Notes under the pieces: model-generated
Database searches by the model: none
What the model was told of the DNA's origin: nothing
What the model saw: the letters and a program-made list of their open reading frames with translations, nothing else
Shown: in pieces, positions 16,519 through 25,830 of the stretch
Layout of the letters: every line of letters begins with the position of its first letter
Numbering within the stretch: position 1 is the stretch's first letter
From: CAZUCE01 sp964619265
GTDB lineage: Bacteria; Planctomycetota; UBA1135; GCA-002686595
Direction of reading: 5' to 3'
DNA: 64,000 bases
NCBI GenBank assembly: GCA_964619265.1
Contig: CAZUCE010000016.1
Coordinates: 1 to 64,000 of the forward strand
Translations under genes and position numbers: made by a program

Positions 16519-16824
16519 GGAGAGCGGAGGCACCGTCCGAGCTCCTGCCGGGGCGCAGGTCTGCCGGAAGCGGATGGCTCTGCCGCAAAATTCGGACCAC
16601 TCACCGCGAAGGTGGGTGCGGGACGTCCCTATGCGCCCAGGGCGGGCTTTGGGGGGGCCCCTCGGTCCAGGGGTGAACTCCACGGGCTACACCCCCCCCG
16701 GCGGCTTGACCTCTCAAGGGCACAGGCCAGCGGGCGCGTTAGGCGCTCCGGTGGGCTTTTTCAATCCCCTTAAAACCCCGAGAACGCGGCCCGTCCTATC
16801 GGGCCGGCCTGCTCGCGGCAATTT
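16519..16824. other. Intergenic region before the TonB-like operon
   Basis: These 306 bases carry the promoter of the minus-strand operon and the 3' flank of the GGDEF-EAL gene. A short stem (16787-16793 with 16800-16806, CGGCCCG/CGGGCCG) lies just after the GGDEF-EAL stop, and on the minus strand it is followed shortly by TTTT; it could be a weak terminator. No gene is seen. Confidence 0.5.
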
Positions 16825-19119
16825 TCAGGCCGCGCGCCGTTCCTCGGGGTCCTCGTTCGCAAGCAGCTCGTCGATGGCCTCGCCGGTGACGGGCTTTGAG
16901 AAGAAGTAGCCCTGCCCCAAGTCGGCGCCCAGCTCGCGGAGTTCGCTGACGTGTGAGGCGCTTTCGACGCCTTCGGCAACCACGTGCATGCCGAACGCCT
17001 TGGCCATCGAGATGACGGCCTCCACGATCGTGCGGTCAGAAAGCTGATCCATCTGGCTCGGATTGCCGCCCCGCACGAAGGCTTGGTCGATTTTCAGAAC
17101 GTCGACGTCGAAGTGCTTGAGGTGAGCCAGGTTCGAGTAGCCGGTTCCAAAGTCGTCGATCGCCAGGCGTAGGCCCATGGACTTGAGCTGGGTGAACATC
17201 TCGATCGTGCTGTTCAGATCCCCCAGGACAGCCGACTCAGTGATCTCGAGTTCGATGAGCTTGGGGTTGACGCCGGTGCGCTTGAGGATCGCTTCGATCT
17301 CAGCGAGGAACTCGGGGTTGCGGAATTGCAGGGGCGAGAGGTTGATTGCGGTCACGATGCCGCGGTCCTGCCAGCGCAGAGCATCCAGGCAGGCCTGCTC
17401 GAAGACTTGAGCTCCGAGTTCGCAGATCAACCCGGACTCTTCGGCGAACGGGATAAACAGGTCGGGACCGACGAAGCCACGCTCGGGGTGAATCCAGCGC
17501 ACGAGGGCTTCGAGGCTTTCGATTCGGTTGCTCGTGAAGCCAACCTTCGGCTGGTAGTAGACCTGGAATTGACGTTCGGCGAGGGCCTGCCGGAAGTCCG
17601 ACTCGAGCGCGAGACGCTTCGGGGCGCCGGCCAGCATCGCTTCTTCGAAGCGTAGGGCCTGGGCCTTTCCGGCTTGCTTGGCCGCGTACATCGCGATGTC
17701 AGCCCGCCGGGCGGCTTCAAAACTATCGAGTTCGATCAGTTGGTCGGCGACACCGATGCTGGCTGTGACGAACACTGGCCGATCCTCGATCGGGAAGGGT
17801 GCGGCGAGCGCTTCCAAGAGTCGCTCGGCTAAGACCAGGCCGTCCCCGTGGCTCAAGATCAAAAACTCGTCGCCCCCTTGACGGGCTAAGAGGTCCTGGG
17901 CTCCCAAGCATCCGGCCAAACGCGCCGCGGTCGCAATCAGCAGGCGGTCGCCGGTCGCGTGACCGTAGGAGTCGTTGACGCGCTTGAATCCGTCGAGGTC
18001 AACGAACAGGACGACGGCCTTGGCCCGGATTTCGTCATCAAGTTCGTCGAAGGCCGTCTGGAACTGTCGCCGGTTGGGCAGGTTCGTCAACGGGTCGTGG
18101 AGAGCCTGGTGACGGAGCTTGAGCTCGAGCTTCTGCCGCTCGGTGATGTCCCGGGCGTTGAGCACGAGGCCCTTGAGGCTGGGATGATCGGTGAGGTCTC
18201 GGCCGCTTGCTTCGAACACGCGCCGTTGCCCGTCCTTGGAGAGCAATTCGAGCTCGAGGCCGCCTGGCTTCATCAGGGCGGAAGGCTCGAGACCGAACAG
18301 TCCCTGGACGGTGGTCGCTCGACCGTTGGCGAGCCGGGCGGCCGAAGGCGAGGCGTAAGCCAAGGTGCCGTCCGGATCGAAGAGCACGGTCAAATCGCTG
18401 GAGTGGGCAACCAGTTCGCGGAATCGAGCTTCGTCCTCAGCGAGCGTACGGACGCGCTCGGCTTCAATTTCGGATGCGCGCCGGGCCCGCAGACGGCCTA
18501 GTCGCCAGACGAACAGCGCAGCGGTCAAGAACGACATCAGGACGGCCGCGCCGGTCGTCTTGCCCGCGATGCCAGCCGAGGCGGCTGCGACTTCGCGATG
18601 GCCAGTTTCCAGTTGCTCGAGGGCCTCCTCGAACGGGCCGTAGTCCAGGTCCCAGTGTTCCAAGCGCTGCCGAACGCGGGGGTTGTTCAACGACAGCTGC
18701 CCAAAGACGCTTTGAACGCCGCCCATAAAACCGCCGAGCGCCAACTCGAGTTCATCGAGTGTGACGGCTTGCGAATCGAATCCAAGGCGCGCTGTTAGCT
18801 CGGCATCGTTGGCATCCAGCTGACGCAGTTCCTCGAGGCGTTCATAGAGTTCGGTGCGCCCGCGCTGCTCTTCGCCGCGCAGTCGATGGAACGCGCTCTG
18901 TTCCTCGGCCAGTTGTAGGGTGACGGCGCGCCACACGATGCCGGCCTGCTTGGTCGCCGCAGTTTCGAACTCTCCGATGCGATCGGAGATCTCGATTCGG
19001 CGATCGGCGTAGCTGCGCAAGAAGATGGCGCTGGCCACGAGGGCGGTCGCGCTCAGCGCGACTCCAAACAACAGGGTCCAGGCAAACCACTGGCGCGGCC
19101 GGGCGGGCGAGGCAGACAT
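16825..19119 (-). CDS. Membrane GGDEF-EAL cyclic-di-GMP protein with PAS domain
   Basis: A 764-residue inner-membrane sensor. Two TM helices (about residues 12-34 and 185-205) enclose a helical periplasmic input domain of about 150 residues. Then a PAS-like domain (FRELVAHSSDLTVLFDPDG), GGDEF domain (RQGGDEF at about residue 414; LFVDLDGFKRVND) and EAL domain (EALVRW about 536, INLSPLQF, DDFGTGYSNL, LKIDQAF, AEGVES). All catalytic EAL residues look present and the GGDEF motif is intact. The inhibitory RxxD site before GGDEF reads GAQD, so it lacks the Arg. It may make and/or degrade c-di-GMP in response to a periplasmic cue. It starts 32 bases after the protease gene. Confidence 0.92.
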   Translation of the reverse strand: MSASPARPRQWFAWTLLFGVALSATALVASAIFLRSYADRRIEISDRIGEFETAATKQAGIVWRAVTLQLAEEQSAFHRLRGEEQRGRTELYERLEELRQLDANDAELTARLGFDSQAVTLDELELALGGFMGGVQSVFGQLSLNNPRVRQRLEHWDLDYGPFEEALEQLETGHREVAAASAGIAGKTTGAAVLMSFLTAALFVWRLGRLRARRASEIEAERVRTLAEDEARFRELVAHSSDLTVLFDPDGTLAYASPSAARLANGRATTVQGLFGLEPSALMKPGGLELELLSKDGQRRVFEASGRDLTDHPSLKGLVLNARDITERQKLELKLRHQALHDPLTNLPNRRQFQTAFDELDDEIRAKAVVLFVDLDGFKRVNDSYGHATGDRLLIATAARLAGCLGAQDLLARQGGDEFLILSHGDGLVLAERLLEALAAPFPIEDRPVFVTASIGVADQLIELDSFEAARRADIAMYAAKQAGKAQALRFEEAMLAGAPKRLALESDFRQALAERQFQVYYQPKVGFTSNRIESLEALVRWIHPERGFVGPDLFIPFAEESGLICELGAQVFEQACLDALRWQDRGIVTAINLSPLQFRNPEFLAEIEAILKRTGVNPKLIELEITESAVLGDLNSTIEMFTQLKSMGLRLAIDDFGTGYSNLAHLKHFDVDVLKIDQAFVRGGNPSQMDQLSDRTIVEAVISMAKAFGMHVVAEGVESASHVSELRELGADLGQGYFFSKPVTGEAIDELLANEDPEERRAA

Positions 19120-19151
19120 GGCGAGCGAGGGTGGGAGCCGGAGACCGACCT

Positions 19152-20336
19152 TTAGAGCTCGGTGAGTCCGCCGTCGCCATCCGGGCCATAGCCTTCTGAC
19201 TCAAGCCACTCGTACACCGGATCAAGGGGCATGACGAGGCCCATGTGCGGCACGATGGTGGGACGAGCGCTGCCGTGGTTGTAGATCTTCGAGAACACGC
19301 CGAGCAACTCGTAGGTGTTCGCGTCGAAGATCCCGCCGCCTGAATTGCCGATGTACGTCGGGGCGTTGATCATCCAGTACCGCGAACCATCGACCCGGTG
19401 TGAGGCGGAAGAGATCTGTCCAAAGGAAGGAACCGGATCGGTTCCGAGAGGACAGCCCACCGCACAAATCGGTTCGAAAGCTCGAGCCTCAGCCACGCGC
19501 TCGGGGCTGGCCAAGCGTGCACCACGCGGGACCGGTTTGCGGGTCATCAGCTCGATCAAACACACATCTAGCTGTACATCGCGGCAGAGCGTGCGGCCGA
19601 TTTCGTGGCGCAGCCCACCGTCTCCGAGGTAGATCTGAACCGGAACCGGGGCGTCGGTGCGGCTGGGGTCGCTTTGCATGTCGCGGACGACGTGCCAAGC
19701 AGTGACCAGCAAGGTGCGCGAACCCTGACCGTCCGGATGGGGCTTGGATTCCAGAAGGACGCCGGAGCCAACGCTCGTTGGGCCGGCGAGCTGAACCACC
19801 GGAGCGAGCAACTCGTTCCAGAGAAATTCCGGATCCGCACCCTCGGAGCGGAGCCGGCGTTCGTTCTCCAGCTCGAATTCCAGTCGCTCGACTTCCTCTC
19901 GACCAACGCGCGCCAATTCGAGCGCGCGGCGGGCCACATCTTGAAGCTCTGCACGCTCAGCACTGATCTCGTCCGCGAGTTCTTCGATCCGCTTGTTCGG
20001 ATCTTCGCGCTCGAGTCGCTCCCTAAGTAGGTCGAGGCGCCGCAGTCGTTCCTCGCGTTGGACCAACTCGCTACGCAAGTCGTTCAGGCTGGCCTCGGTC
20101 ACACCGATTCGATCGGCGAGCTCTTCGGGGCGCGGGTCGTGGGAGAGGCCGAGCAGAACGCTCTCGAGGTCATCGAGGCGCTGATCCAGATTTACCTGGG
20201 CGCCGTCGCTCTGATCCTCGACCTCGGCTAGACGCCGTTCGAAAACTCGCGCATCTTCGCGGGATGCCTGAAGCCCGGCAGCGCTCACCAGGAGCGCCAT
20301 CGAGGAGGCACCGATCAACAGCAGGGATCGTTCCAT
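19152..20336 (-). CDS. Membrane-anchored trypsin-like serine protease with coiled coil
   Basis: A 394-residue protein. An N-terminal hydrophobic helix (LLLIGASSMALLVSAAG) is followed by a long acidic coiled coil (residues about 28-160), then a trypsin-fold domain. The likely triad is His in LLVTAWHVVRD, Asp in DVQLDVCLIEL, and Ser in TYIGNSGGGIFD. The oxyanion region GNSGGG is complete. No PDZ domain follows, which distinguishes it from DegP/HtrA. The protease should face the periplasm. It precedes the GGDEF-EAL gene on the same strand with a 32-base gap, suggesting co-expression. Confidence 0.85.
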   Translation of the reverse strand: MERSLLLIGASSMALLVSAAGLQASREDARVFERRLAEVEDQSDGAQVNLDQRLDDLESVLLGLSHDPRPEELADRIGVTEASLNDLRSELVQREERLRRLDLLRERLEREDPNKRIEELADEISAERAELQDVARRALELARVGREEVERLEFELENERRLRSEGADPEFLWNELLAPVVQLAGPTSVGSGVLLESKPHPDGQGSRTLLVTAWHVVRDMQSDPSRTDAPVPVQIYLGDGGLRHEIGRTLCRDVQLDVCLIELMTRKPVPRGARLASPERVAEARAFEPICAVGCPLGTDPVPSFGQISSASHRVDGSRYWMINAPTYIGNSGGGIFDANTYELLGVFSKIYNHGSARPTIVPHMGLVMPLDPVYEWLESEGYGPDGDGGLTEL

Positions 20337-20790
20337 CGGGGATTCGCCGTGGGCTCCAGGGACGGAGCGTCAACCTTGGCGTCCTGCTGCTATCGTCCTC
20401 CGGCCCCTCCGAATCTTGAATCCGGCTCGGGATTCCGCAGCAAAGGCTGCCCAGGGGCATTTGCGACGGGTGCGGGGTCAATCCTGGAGTCGACGCTGCT
20501 CTCGGCCACCGTTCTTGTTGGAGCAGCTGTGGCTCAAGAGGGGGCTGGGGGAGGTCTTGGGCTGGTCCTGTTGGTGCCCCCCCTACTCGAGGTTGGGAGC
20601 AGTCCCGGGATGGTCGAGTCCTAGTCGGTGCCTGCCAGCCCCCCAGGCTCCAGGAAAGAAGCAGCGTTCTCCAGCCGGCAGGGATACGGGCTGAGCCAGG
20701 AGAATCACAAGTTCTCGAAACCGAATCGTTCGACCGGTCGCTTTGCCAGGCATGAAACAGATGATTCAACTCCCTCCTCCTCTCGCCCCC
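20337..20790. other. Divergent intergenic region
   Basis: About 450 bases separate the minus-strand protease gene from the plus-strand beta-helix gene. The frames in it are arginine- and proline-rich shadows with no recognised domain, and no clear repeat or hairpin is visible. It presumably carries both promoters. Confidence 0.5.
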
Positions 20791-22518
20791 ATGAAACAGC
20801 TCCGGAGAACCTTGTCGGCCTTCTCCACGGCTTCACTTGCCGTTCTTGCAGCGGGATGGCTCCAGCCAGCTGCTGCCCTCGCTCCTGTCGCGACGTTTGT
20901 TCAGGACTCGTTCTATGTAGACCCGGTTACAGGAGTCGATGCGGTTCCTACGTCAGGGGGCACAGAAGGAGACATCACTGCACCTTTCCGGACGATTCAG
21001 TTTGCTATCAACGAGGCGTTCCGGGATGGAGTTGTAGATACGGTCGAGTTGTTGCCCGGGGTCTACAGTGCTGCATCGGGCGAGACGTTTCCGATCTTGG
21101 TCGAACTTCCGGCCACGGGCGCTCCGGCCTCAGAGAAATTCCTCACGATTCGAAGTCACCCGCTCGTTTCGGGAGGGAGTCTTCCTCCGACAGCGGGCTT
21201 GCCCGCTGCGCTGATCAACAGCGGTACCACCACTGGACCCGCGGTCATTATCCGCTCCGATGAAGTGAGGCTCGAAGGGGTCGATATCGCTGCGAACAAC
21301 GGAGTGGGCTTGCGTATTGCGCAGCAAAACTCGATGGGCAACTTTGCTGAGATTTCTCAGGTCTCTATTCGGGCACAGAGGAACGCCTTGGCCGTCCCCT
21401 CTGGCGAGGACATCAACATCAGTAATAGTCGCTTAGAGAGTTTTTTCGAACCGAGCCTCCTCCCCTCCGGTGTCGCCGGGTTCACCGCGTTGGCGGCGAC
21501 CAGCCCGGCTTGCATCCTCCTCAACGCACCGGGTCAGGTGAGGTTCAGTCTCGACAGCTCCTATGTGTACGGCGGGGGAGCCGGAATCCTGCTAACTCCG
21601 AACGTGACGGGCATGCGGGTAGATCTTCTGACCAGCGCGATTGCGGACGCGGTCGTTGGGATTCTTGACGCATCGAATGCCGGGCCGCAAGAGCTGGACA
21701 TTCGAAAGTGTGTTGTTGCGAACAACAACTCCCCTGTCACGGGATTTGGCGCGGGGTTGGCGAGCTTGAACGGCCTGACCGTGGCTAGAATTTTTGACTC
21801 GGTATGGGCATCGAACGGAAACTTCGGCGACTTCTGGTCCACGGTGTTCGCCATTTTCCTGAACAACGTGTTCCAGGACTCTGAGGCCTCGATCACTGCT
21901 GCGGCGTCGTCAGCTGGCGCTTCGATCCAGTTTACGGATGCAGTTGCCGTCATGGCCGGACCAACTTCCCGTGACTTTCGACTGCTGCCTGCGAGCCAGG
22001 GGATGAGCGGTGGTGGAGTTCTGGGAGGAGTGGCGGGTCTGGATCTCGAGAACTTCTCGCTTAACTTCCTCGGAGGGGGGCCGATCGAATCGGCTGGAAT
22101 CGGCCCGTACCCGGAGTACTTGGACTATACCTACATCACCGATGAGCTGAGGCTTGGCGCCCCTTTCACGCTGAACACGATCGGCAAGCAACCCATATTC
22201 GATTTCAACGACCCGAATTTGATCATCGACGAGGATGTGGTGGCGATCTTCTTTCGGTCGGACTTCGACGTGATGACTGGCGGATTCGTGCTACCGACTA
22301 ACTTAATAGACGCCAGTACCTACGCGTCGATGATTGTGGGTTGGTCCTTCTTTAGTCCGAGCGACAACGGTCTCGCCTCCTTCTCCGGCGTCAATACTCC
22401 CAATCCGGCGTTGGCCGGAGTCCAGTTCAACATCGGTTCGGTGATCTTCTCGATTGCCAACAACATGGTGGAAGCTCGGCTGGCTTCAAACCTGTTCGGG
22501 TCCACGAACGGCTTCTAG
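20791..22518 (+). CDS. Secreted parallel beta-helix protein (DUF1565-like)
   Basis: A 575-residue exported protein. A signal peptide starts at ATG 20791 (RRTLSAFSTASLAVLAAGW); an earlier in-frame ATG at 20743 would add a Pro-rich extension. The mature N-terminus reads FYVDPVTGVDAVPTSGG then DITAPFRTIQFAINEAF, which is the DUF1565 signature of right-handed beta-helix surface proteins. A long series of short beta repeats follows (VIIRSDEVRLEGVDI, INISNSRLESF, VRFSLDSSYVYGGGAGI). Such proteins often bind or cleave polysaccharide; no catalytic residues are identified here. Codon use looks less GC-biased than its neighbours (several AT-rich runs). Confidence 0.75.
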   Translation: MKQLRRTLSAFSTASLAVLAAGWLQPAAALAPVATFVQDSFYVDPVTGVDAVPTSGGTEGDITAPFRTIQFAINEAFRDGVVDTVELLPGVYSAASGETFPILVELPATGAPASEKFLTIRSHPLVSGGSLPPTAGLPAALINSGTTTGPAVIIRSDEVRLEGVDIAANNGVGLRIAQQNSMGNFAEISQVSIRAQRNALAVPSGEDINISNSRLESFFEPSLLPSGVAGFTALAATSPACILLNAPGQVRFSLDSSYVYGGGAGILLTPNVTGMRVDLLTSAIADAVVGILDASNAGPQELDIRKCVVANNNSPVTGFGAGLASLNGLTVARIFDSVWASNGNFGDFWSTVFAIFLNNVFQDSEASITAAASSAGASIQFTDAVAVMAGPTSRDFRLLPASQGMSGGGVLGGVAGLDLENFSLNFLGGGPIESAGIGPYPEYLDYTYITDELRLGAPFTLNTIGKQPIFDFNDPNLIIDEDVVAIFFRSDFDVMTGGFVLPTNLIDASTYASMIVGWSFFSPSDNGLASFSGVNTPNPALAGVQFNIGSVIFSIANNMVEARLASNLFGSTNGF

Positions 22519-22681
22519 GGCGGAGTCAAGCCCCGACTCGCGGGTTCCGGTCTACGGAGACCCCAGCACAACGAATCGCTGGGGGACAGGGGGGGTCATG
22601 TTCCAATCGGAGCGTGACCCCTCTCCCTTTGGGCATCCCCCGAACTCGCTTGCGGAACGAGTAAGTTCTATTCTCGGCTTG

Positions 22682-23299
22682 ATGGCTAGCCTCCCTCCTG
22701 GATCGGTCGCCCCTGGCGAAGATGGTGTTCCGCGTTGTGGGTGGTGCCTTGGACAACCGGACTACATCGTTTATCACGACGAGGAGTGGGGGCAGCCGTG
22801 CCTGGACGATCAGCGGCTGTTCGAGAAGATTTGCCTGGAGGGTTTTCAGGCTGGATTGAGCTGGCTGACGATCCTGCGCAAGCGCGAGGGATTCCGCGCG
22901 GCGTTCCGGGACTTCGATCCCGAGTTGGTCGCTCGGTTCAATGCGCGGAGTGTGGAGCGGTTGGTGGGCGATGCGTCGATCATCCGGCATCGGGGGAAGA
23001 TCGAGTCGACCGTGAACAACGCCAAGCGGGCGTTGGTCTTGCGCGAGGAGTTCGGAAGCCTAGCCGCTTATTTCTGGGGCTTTGAGGACCGCGGACCGTA
23101 TCCGGGGGTCGTTGCGACGACCGAGAAGTCCAAGGCCCTCAGCAAGGATCTGCGCGCACGCGGATGGACTTTTGTTGGTCCGACCACGGCCTACGCGTTC
23201 ATGCAGGCCATGGGGTTGGTGAACGACCACACGCCGGGCTGTGCCCAGCGCGATCCGGTCGAGCTTGCGCGCCGCAAGGCGAAAGTCCCCCGTAGGTGA
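22682..23299 (+). CDS. tag: DNA-3-methyladenine glycosylase I
   Basis: Tag removes 3-methyladenine from alkylated DNA, the first step of base excision repair. The 205-residue protein shows the family pattern: PRCGWCLGQPDYIVYHDEEWG, ICLEGFQAGLSWLTILRKR, IIRHRGKIESTVNNA, and YAFMQAMGLVNDHTPGC. The zinc ligands of E. coli Tag (Cys4, His17, His175, Cys179) all have counterparts in CGWC, YHDEEWG and NDHTPGC. ATG 22682 was chosen because it lies close before the conserved N-terminus; the open frame goes back to 22454, overlapping the beta-helix gene. It converges with the HEAT-cyclophilin gene after 26 bases. Confidence 0.96.
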   Translation: MASLPPGSVAPGEDGVPRCGWCLGQPDYIVYHDEEWGQPCLDDQRLFEKICLEGFQAGLSWLTILRKREGFRAAFRDFDPELVARFNARSVERLVGDASIIRHRGKIESTVNNAKRALVLREEFGSLAAYFWGFEDRGPYPGVVATTEKSKALSKDLRARGWTFVGPTTAYAFMQAMGLVNDHTPGCAQRDPVELARRKAKVPRR

Positions 23300-23325
23300 C
23301 TCGGGCGCTGGGAGCGGCGTCCGCC

Positions 23326-25470
23326 TTACCGTGCGGCGCCTAAGCCCGTGCGCGGACCGACGGTAGGACGCGGTTCGGGCAGCTTCTCGGCGGAGATGAT
23401 GCGATCGCCGGGCTCGATCATGTCGAGGACCTCGAAGCCCCGGACCAGTTGACCGAACAGGGTGTAGCGGCCGTCGAGATGTGGGGTGGGGCGATGGGTG
23501 ACGAAGATCTGGCTACCGCCCGAGTCGAGATACTCCGAGCGCGGCATGCCGAGCGAGCCGCGCAAGAACTTGCGCCGCGAGAACTCAGCTCGCAGGGACT
23601 GACCACGCCAATCGAGCCCGCCATTTCCGTCGCCGCGCGGGTCACCGCCTTGAATCACAAAGTCTGGGACGACCCGATGGAACGTGAGGTCGTTGTAAGT
23701 TCCGCGTTCGACGAGCTGCAAGAAGTTGTAGACGTGAACCGGTGCGTTTTCCGCGTACAGCTCGAAGACCATGATTCCGCGCGAGGTGCGCACTTCGACC
23801 AGCGGATTGCGGGTCCATTCCGGAAAGTCGACTCCCGGTAAGGGCGGCAGCACCGGGTCTACGCTCGGCGGCGCATCTACAGCGGAAGCCTCCGTCGAGC
23901 CGAGCAGGCTTGCCAGCTGTTCGCTGGCGACCTGGCGGACATGGGGGTGTAGGTAGCGGAGGCCGCGTTCCAAAATCGCGCGCGCCTGGTTGCCGCCGAC
24001 GCTGGCCGCGTGCTCCATCGCGTTCCAGGCGAGTTCGGCGGCGACGTCTCCGGCCGACGAAGCGATCGCGCGCTCAAGGTGAGGCAAGTCCTGTTCGCTG
24101 GCGTGGTCCTTGAGGGCGAGCAACGCAGCGAGTCTGCGCCCGACGTCGGGTTGTCCATCCAACTCGAATCGCAGTCGCGCGAGGCTCGTTTCGTCGCCCC
24201 AGGCGCCCAGGGATTCGAGCGCACGGCCGGCGACCAGATGGCTCTCGTCATTGACCAGGCGCTCCAGCAGCGGGCGCGCCTCTTCGCTGGGCAGGAACCC
24301 GAGGGCTGCGGCGGCTCCCATGCGAAGGGTCTCGTCGTGGTTTTCCACCGCTTCCCGGAGCGGTTCTAGCACCGAAGCGTTGTCGCCCAGGCGCGCACGG
24401 CTCTCGAGGGCTGCGGCCCGGACAGCTGTCGAGCGATCACTCTCAGCGCGCAGGAGCGGATCAAGGGCCTTTCGCGGATCGGTGTCGAAACCCCCGAAGG
24501 ACTCGGCGGCCACCCGCCGCACGTGGGCGGAGGGGTGTCGCAGGGCGGCTTCCAGGAACGGCAAGGAAGCCGGGTCCTGGTGGGCGGCCAGTCCAAGGAC
24601 AGCTTCGACAGCAACGCGCCAATCGGTGTCCCCGGCTCGCCGTTCCAGAGCGCGCGTGGCGCCCGGTTGGGGATCGAGGCGTGCCAAACCACGTGTGGCG
24701 AACAGGCGAGAATGAACTTCGACGTCGTCGATGTGCTCAAGGAACGCGCCGCGACCCCGGGGGGCTTCGCGACGGGCCAACGAATAAAGCGTCAGCCAGA
24801 TTTCTTCAGGACTTGGGCCGCGGCTGCTGGTCCCGCCTCGCGAGCGAGGATCCAGCATCGTCAGCAACTCGCTGTCGATTCGCCCGGCATCGCGGGCATC
24901 CGGATCCCACAGGGCCATTCCAGCCACCGCTTCCAGGCGAACACCGGTGTCCGGGTCCTGGAGCGACCGCAGCAAGTCTTCCTTGAGCGGTTTCTCGCCG
25001 ATGCGCGCGCCGGCTCCGACAATCTCCGCTCGCACACTCGGGTCGGGGTCGTGCCAGTGTCGGGCGAGCACGCCCGAGGCTGATTCGTCTCCGCGGATAC
25101 CGATCGAGAACGCCGCGGACCTGCGGACCGCCGGATCCGGGTCTTCGAGCGCCAGGCACAGCGCCTCGGTGATCGGGTCGCCTTCCTGGAGCAGCGGGAG
25201 ACGCCCAAGGGCTTCTGCGGCCTTGGCGCGTACCGGCGCGTCGGAGGTGGTCAGCAGCTCCATCAGCCTGCCGTCCCCGGTCGTACGAAGCTCAACCAGG
25301 CGGGCGATCTCGGCGAACTCGGCTCGTGAGGGCAGAGCGATCGGCGTGCCGACCGGCTGGTCCGCCACGAAGTTGGGGTCCTCGGTGGGAACGAAGGGCT
25401 CGGGAGTTTTGCAGGACGCAGGCCACAGGGCTAGCAGCGCTGCCGCAGCGGTCAGAGGGGAGGCGCGCAT
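23326..25470 (-). CDS. HEAT-repeat lipoprotein with C-terminal cyclophilin domain
   Basis: A 714-residue lipoprotein (lipobox LWPASC, Cys at about residue 20). Residues about 50-530 are tandem HEAT/PBS-like helical repeats (ALEDPDPAVRRSAAFSIG, LRHPSAHVRRVAAESFGGF). From about 553 there is a cyclophilin-type peptidyl-prolyl isomerase: IMVFELYAENAPVHVYNFLQ, the catalytic FHR in DLTFHRVVPDFVIQGGDP, QIFVTH, and LDGRYTLFGQLVRG. The bacterial SurA/PpiA-like role is folding of exported proteins. The HEAT array would bind clients or position the domain; that is inference. Fusion of these two parts in an outer lipoprotein is unusual. Confidence 0.85.
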   Translation of the reverse strand: MRASPLTAAAALLALWPASCKTPEPFVPTEDPNFVADQPVGTPIALPSRAEFAEIARLVELRTTGDGRLMELLTTSDAPVRAKAAEALGRLPLLQEGDPITEALCLALEDPDPAVRRSAAFSIGIRGDESASGVLARHWHDPDPSVRAEIVGAGARIGEKPLKEDLLRSLQDPDTGVRLEAVAGMALWDPDARDAGRIDSELLTMLDPRSRGGTSSRGPSPEEIWLTLYSLARREAPRGRGAFLEHIDDVEVHSRLFATRGLARLDPQPGATRALERRAGDTDWRVAVEAVLGLAAHQDPASLPFLEAALRHPSAHVRRVAAESFGGFDTDPRKALDPLLRAESDRSTAVRAAALESRARLGDNASVLEPLREAVENHDETLRMGAAAALGFLPSEEARPLLERLVNDESHLVAGRALESLGAWGDETSLARLRFELDGQPDVGRRLAALLALKDHASEQDLPHLERAIASSAGDVAAELAWNAMEHAASVGGNQARAILERGLRYLHPHVRQVASEQLASLLGSTEASAVDAPPSVDPVLPPLPGVDFPEWTRNPLVEVRTSRGIMVFELYAENAPVHVYNFLQLVERGTYNDLTFHRVVPDFVIQGGDPRGDGNGGLDWRGQSLRAEFSRRKFLRGSLGMPRSEYLDSGGSQIFVTHRPTPHLDGRYTLFGQLVRGFEVLDMIEPGDRIISAEKLPEPRPTVGPRTGLGAAR

Positions 25471-25830
25471 AGGGAGGGAAGTCCTGGTCGGGACGGGGGG
25501 GTGAGGGTGGGGAAGGCTTGCTTCGGAGGCCAGGCATCGGGCGTTCTAGGCGGCAGCTGAACCCTCGCGGCCCTGTAGCATGTCAGGCTGGCCCCCGGGG
25601 ACCCAAGCCTCGACAGGCAGACACCGTCACCGGAGCCCCAGTTCGAGGTCGAAATCGGGCCGGGATCCCCGCCCTCACCGATCTCGCGATCCGCCCGCCG
25701 CGCCTGCACCGGCCGGCCGGCTGCCTTTTGAAATCACGGCTGGCCCAGCTCCGGGCCCGGCCCGAACGGCCCACAAGGCCACAACATCCAGAGCCCGCCG
25801 CTCTGTCCGAACACCGACCCTCCCAGCCTC
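25471..25830. other. Divergent region upstream of ribBA
   Basis: 360 bases between the HEAT-cyclophilin gene and ribBA, carrying both promoters. I looked for the conserved core of an FMN riboswitch (GGGTGAAATTCCC-like and CCGAC.GT-like elements) and did not find it. The frames here are shadows. Confidence 0.5.

Noticed and set aside
25471..25830. FMN riboswitch before ribBA
   Set aside because: The conserved core elements were looked for and not found.
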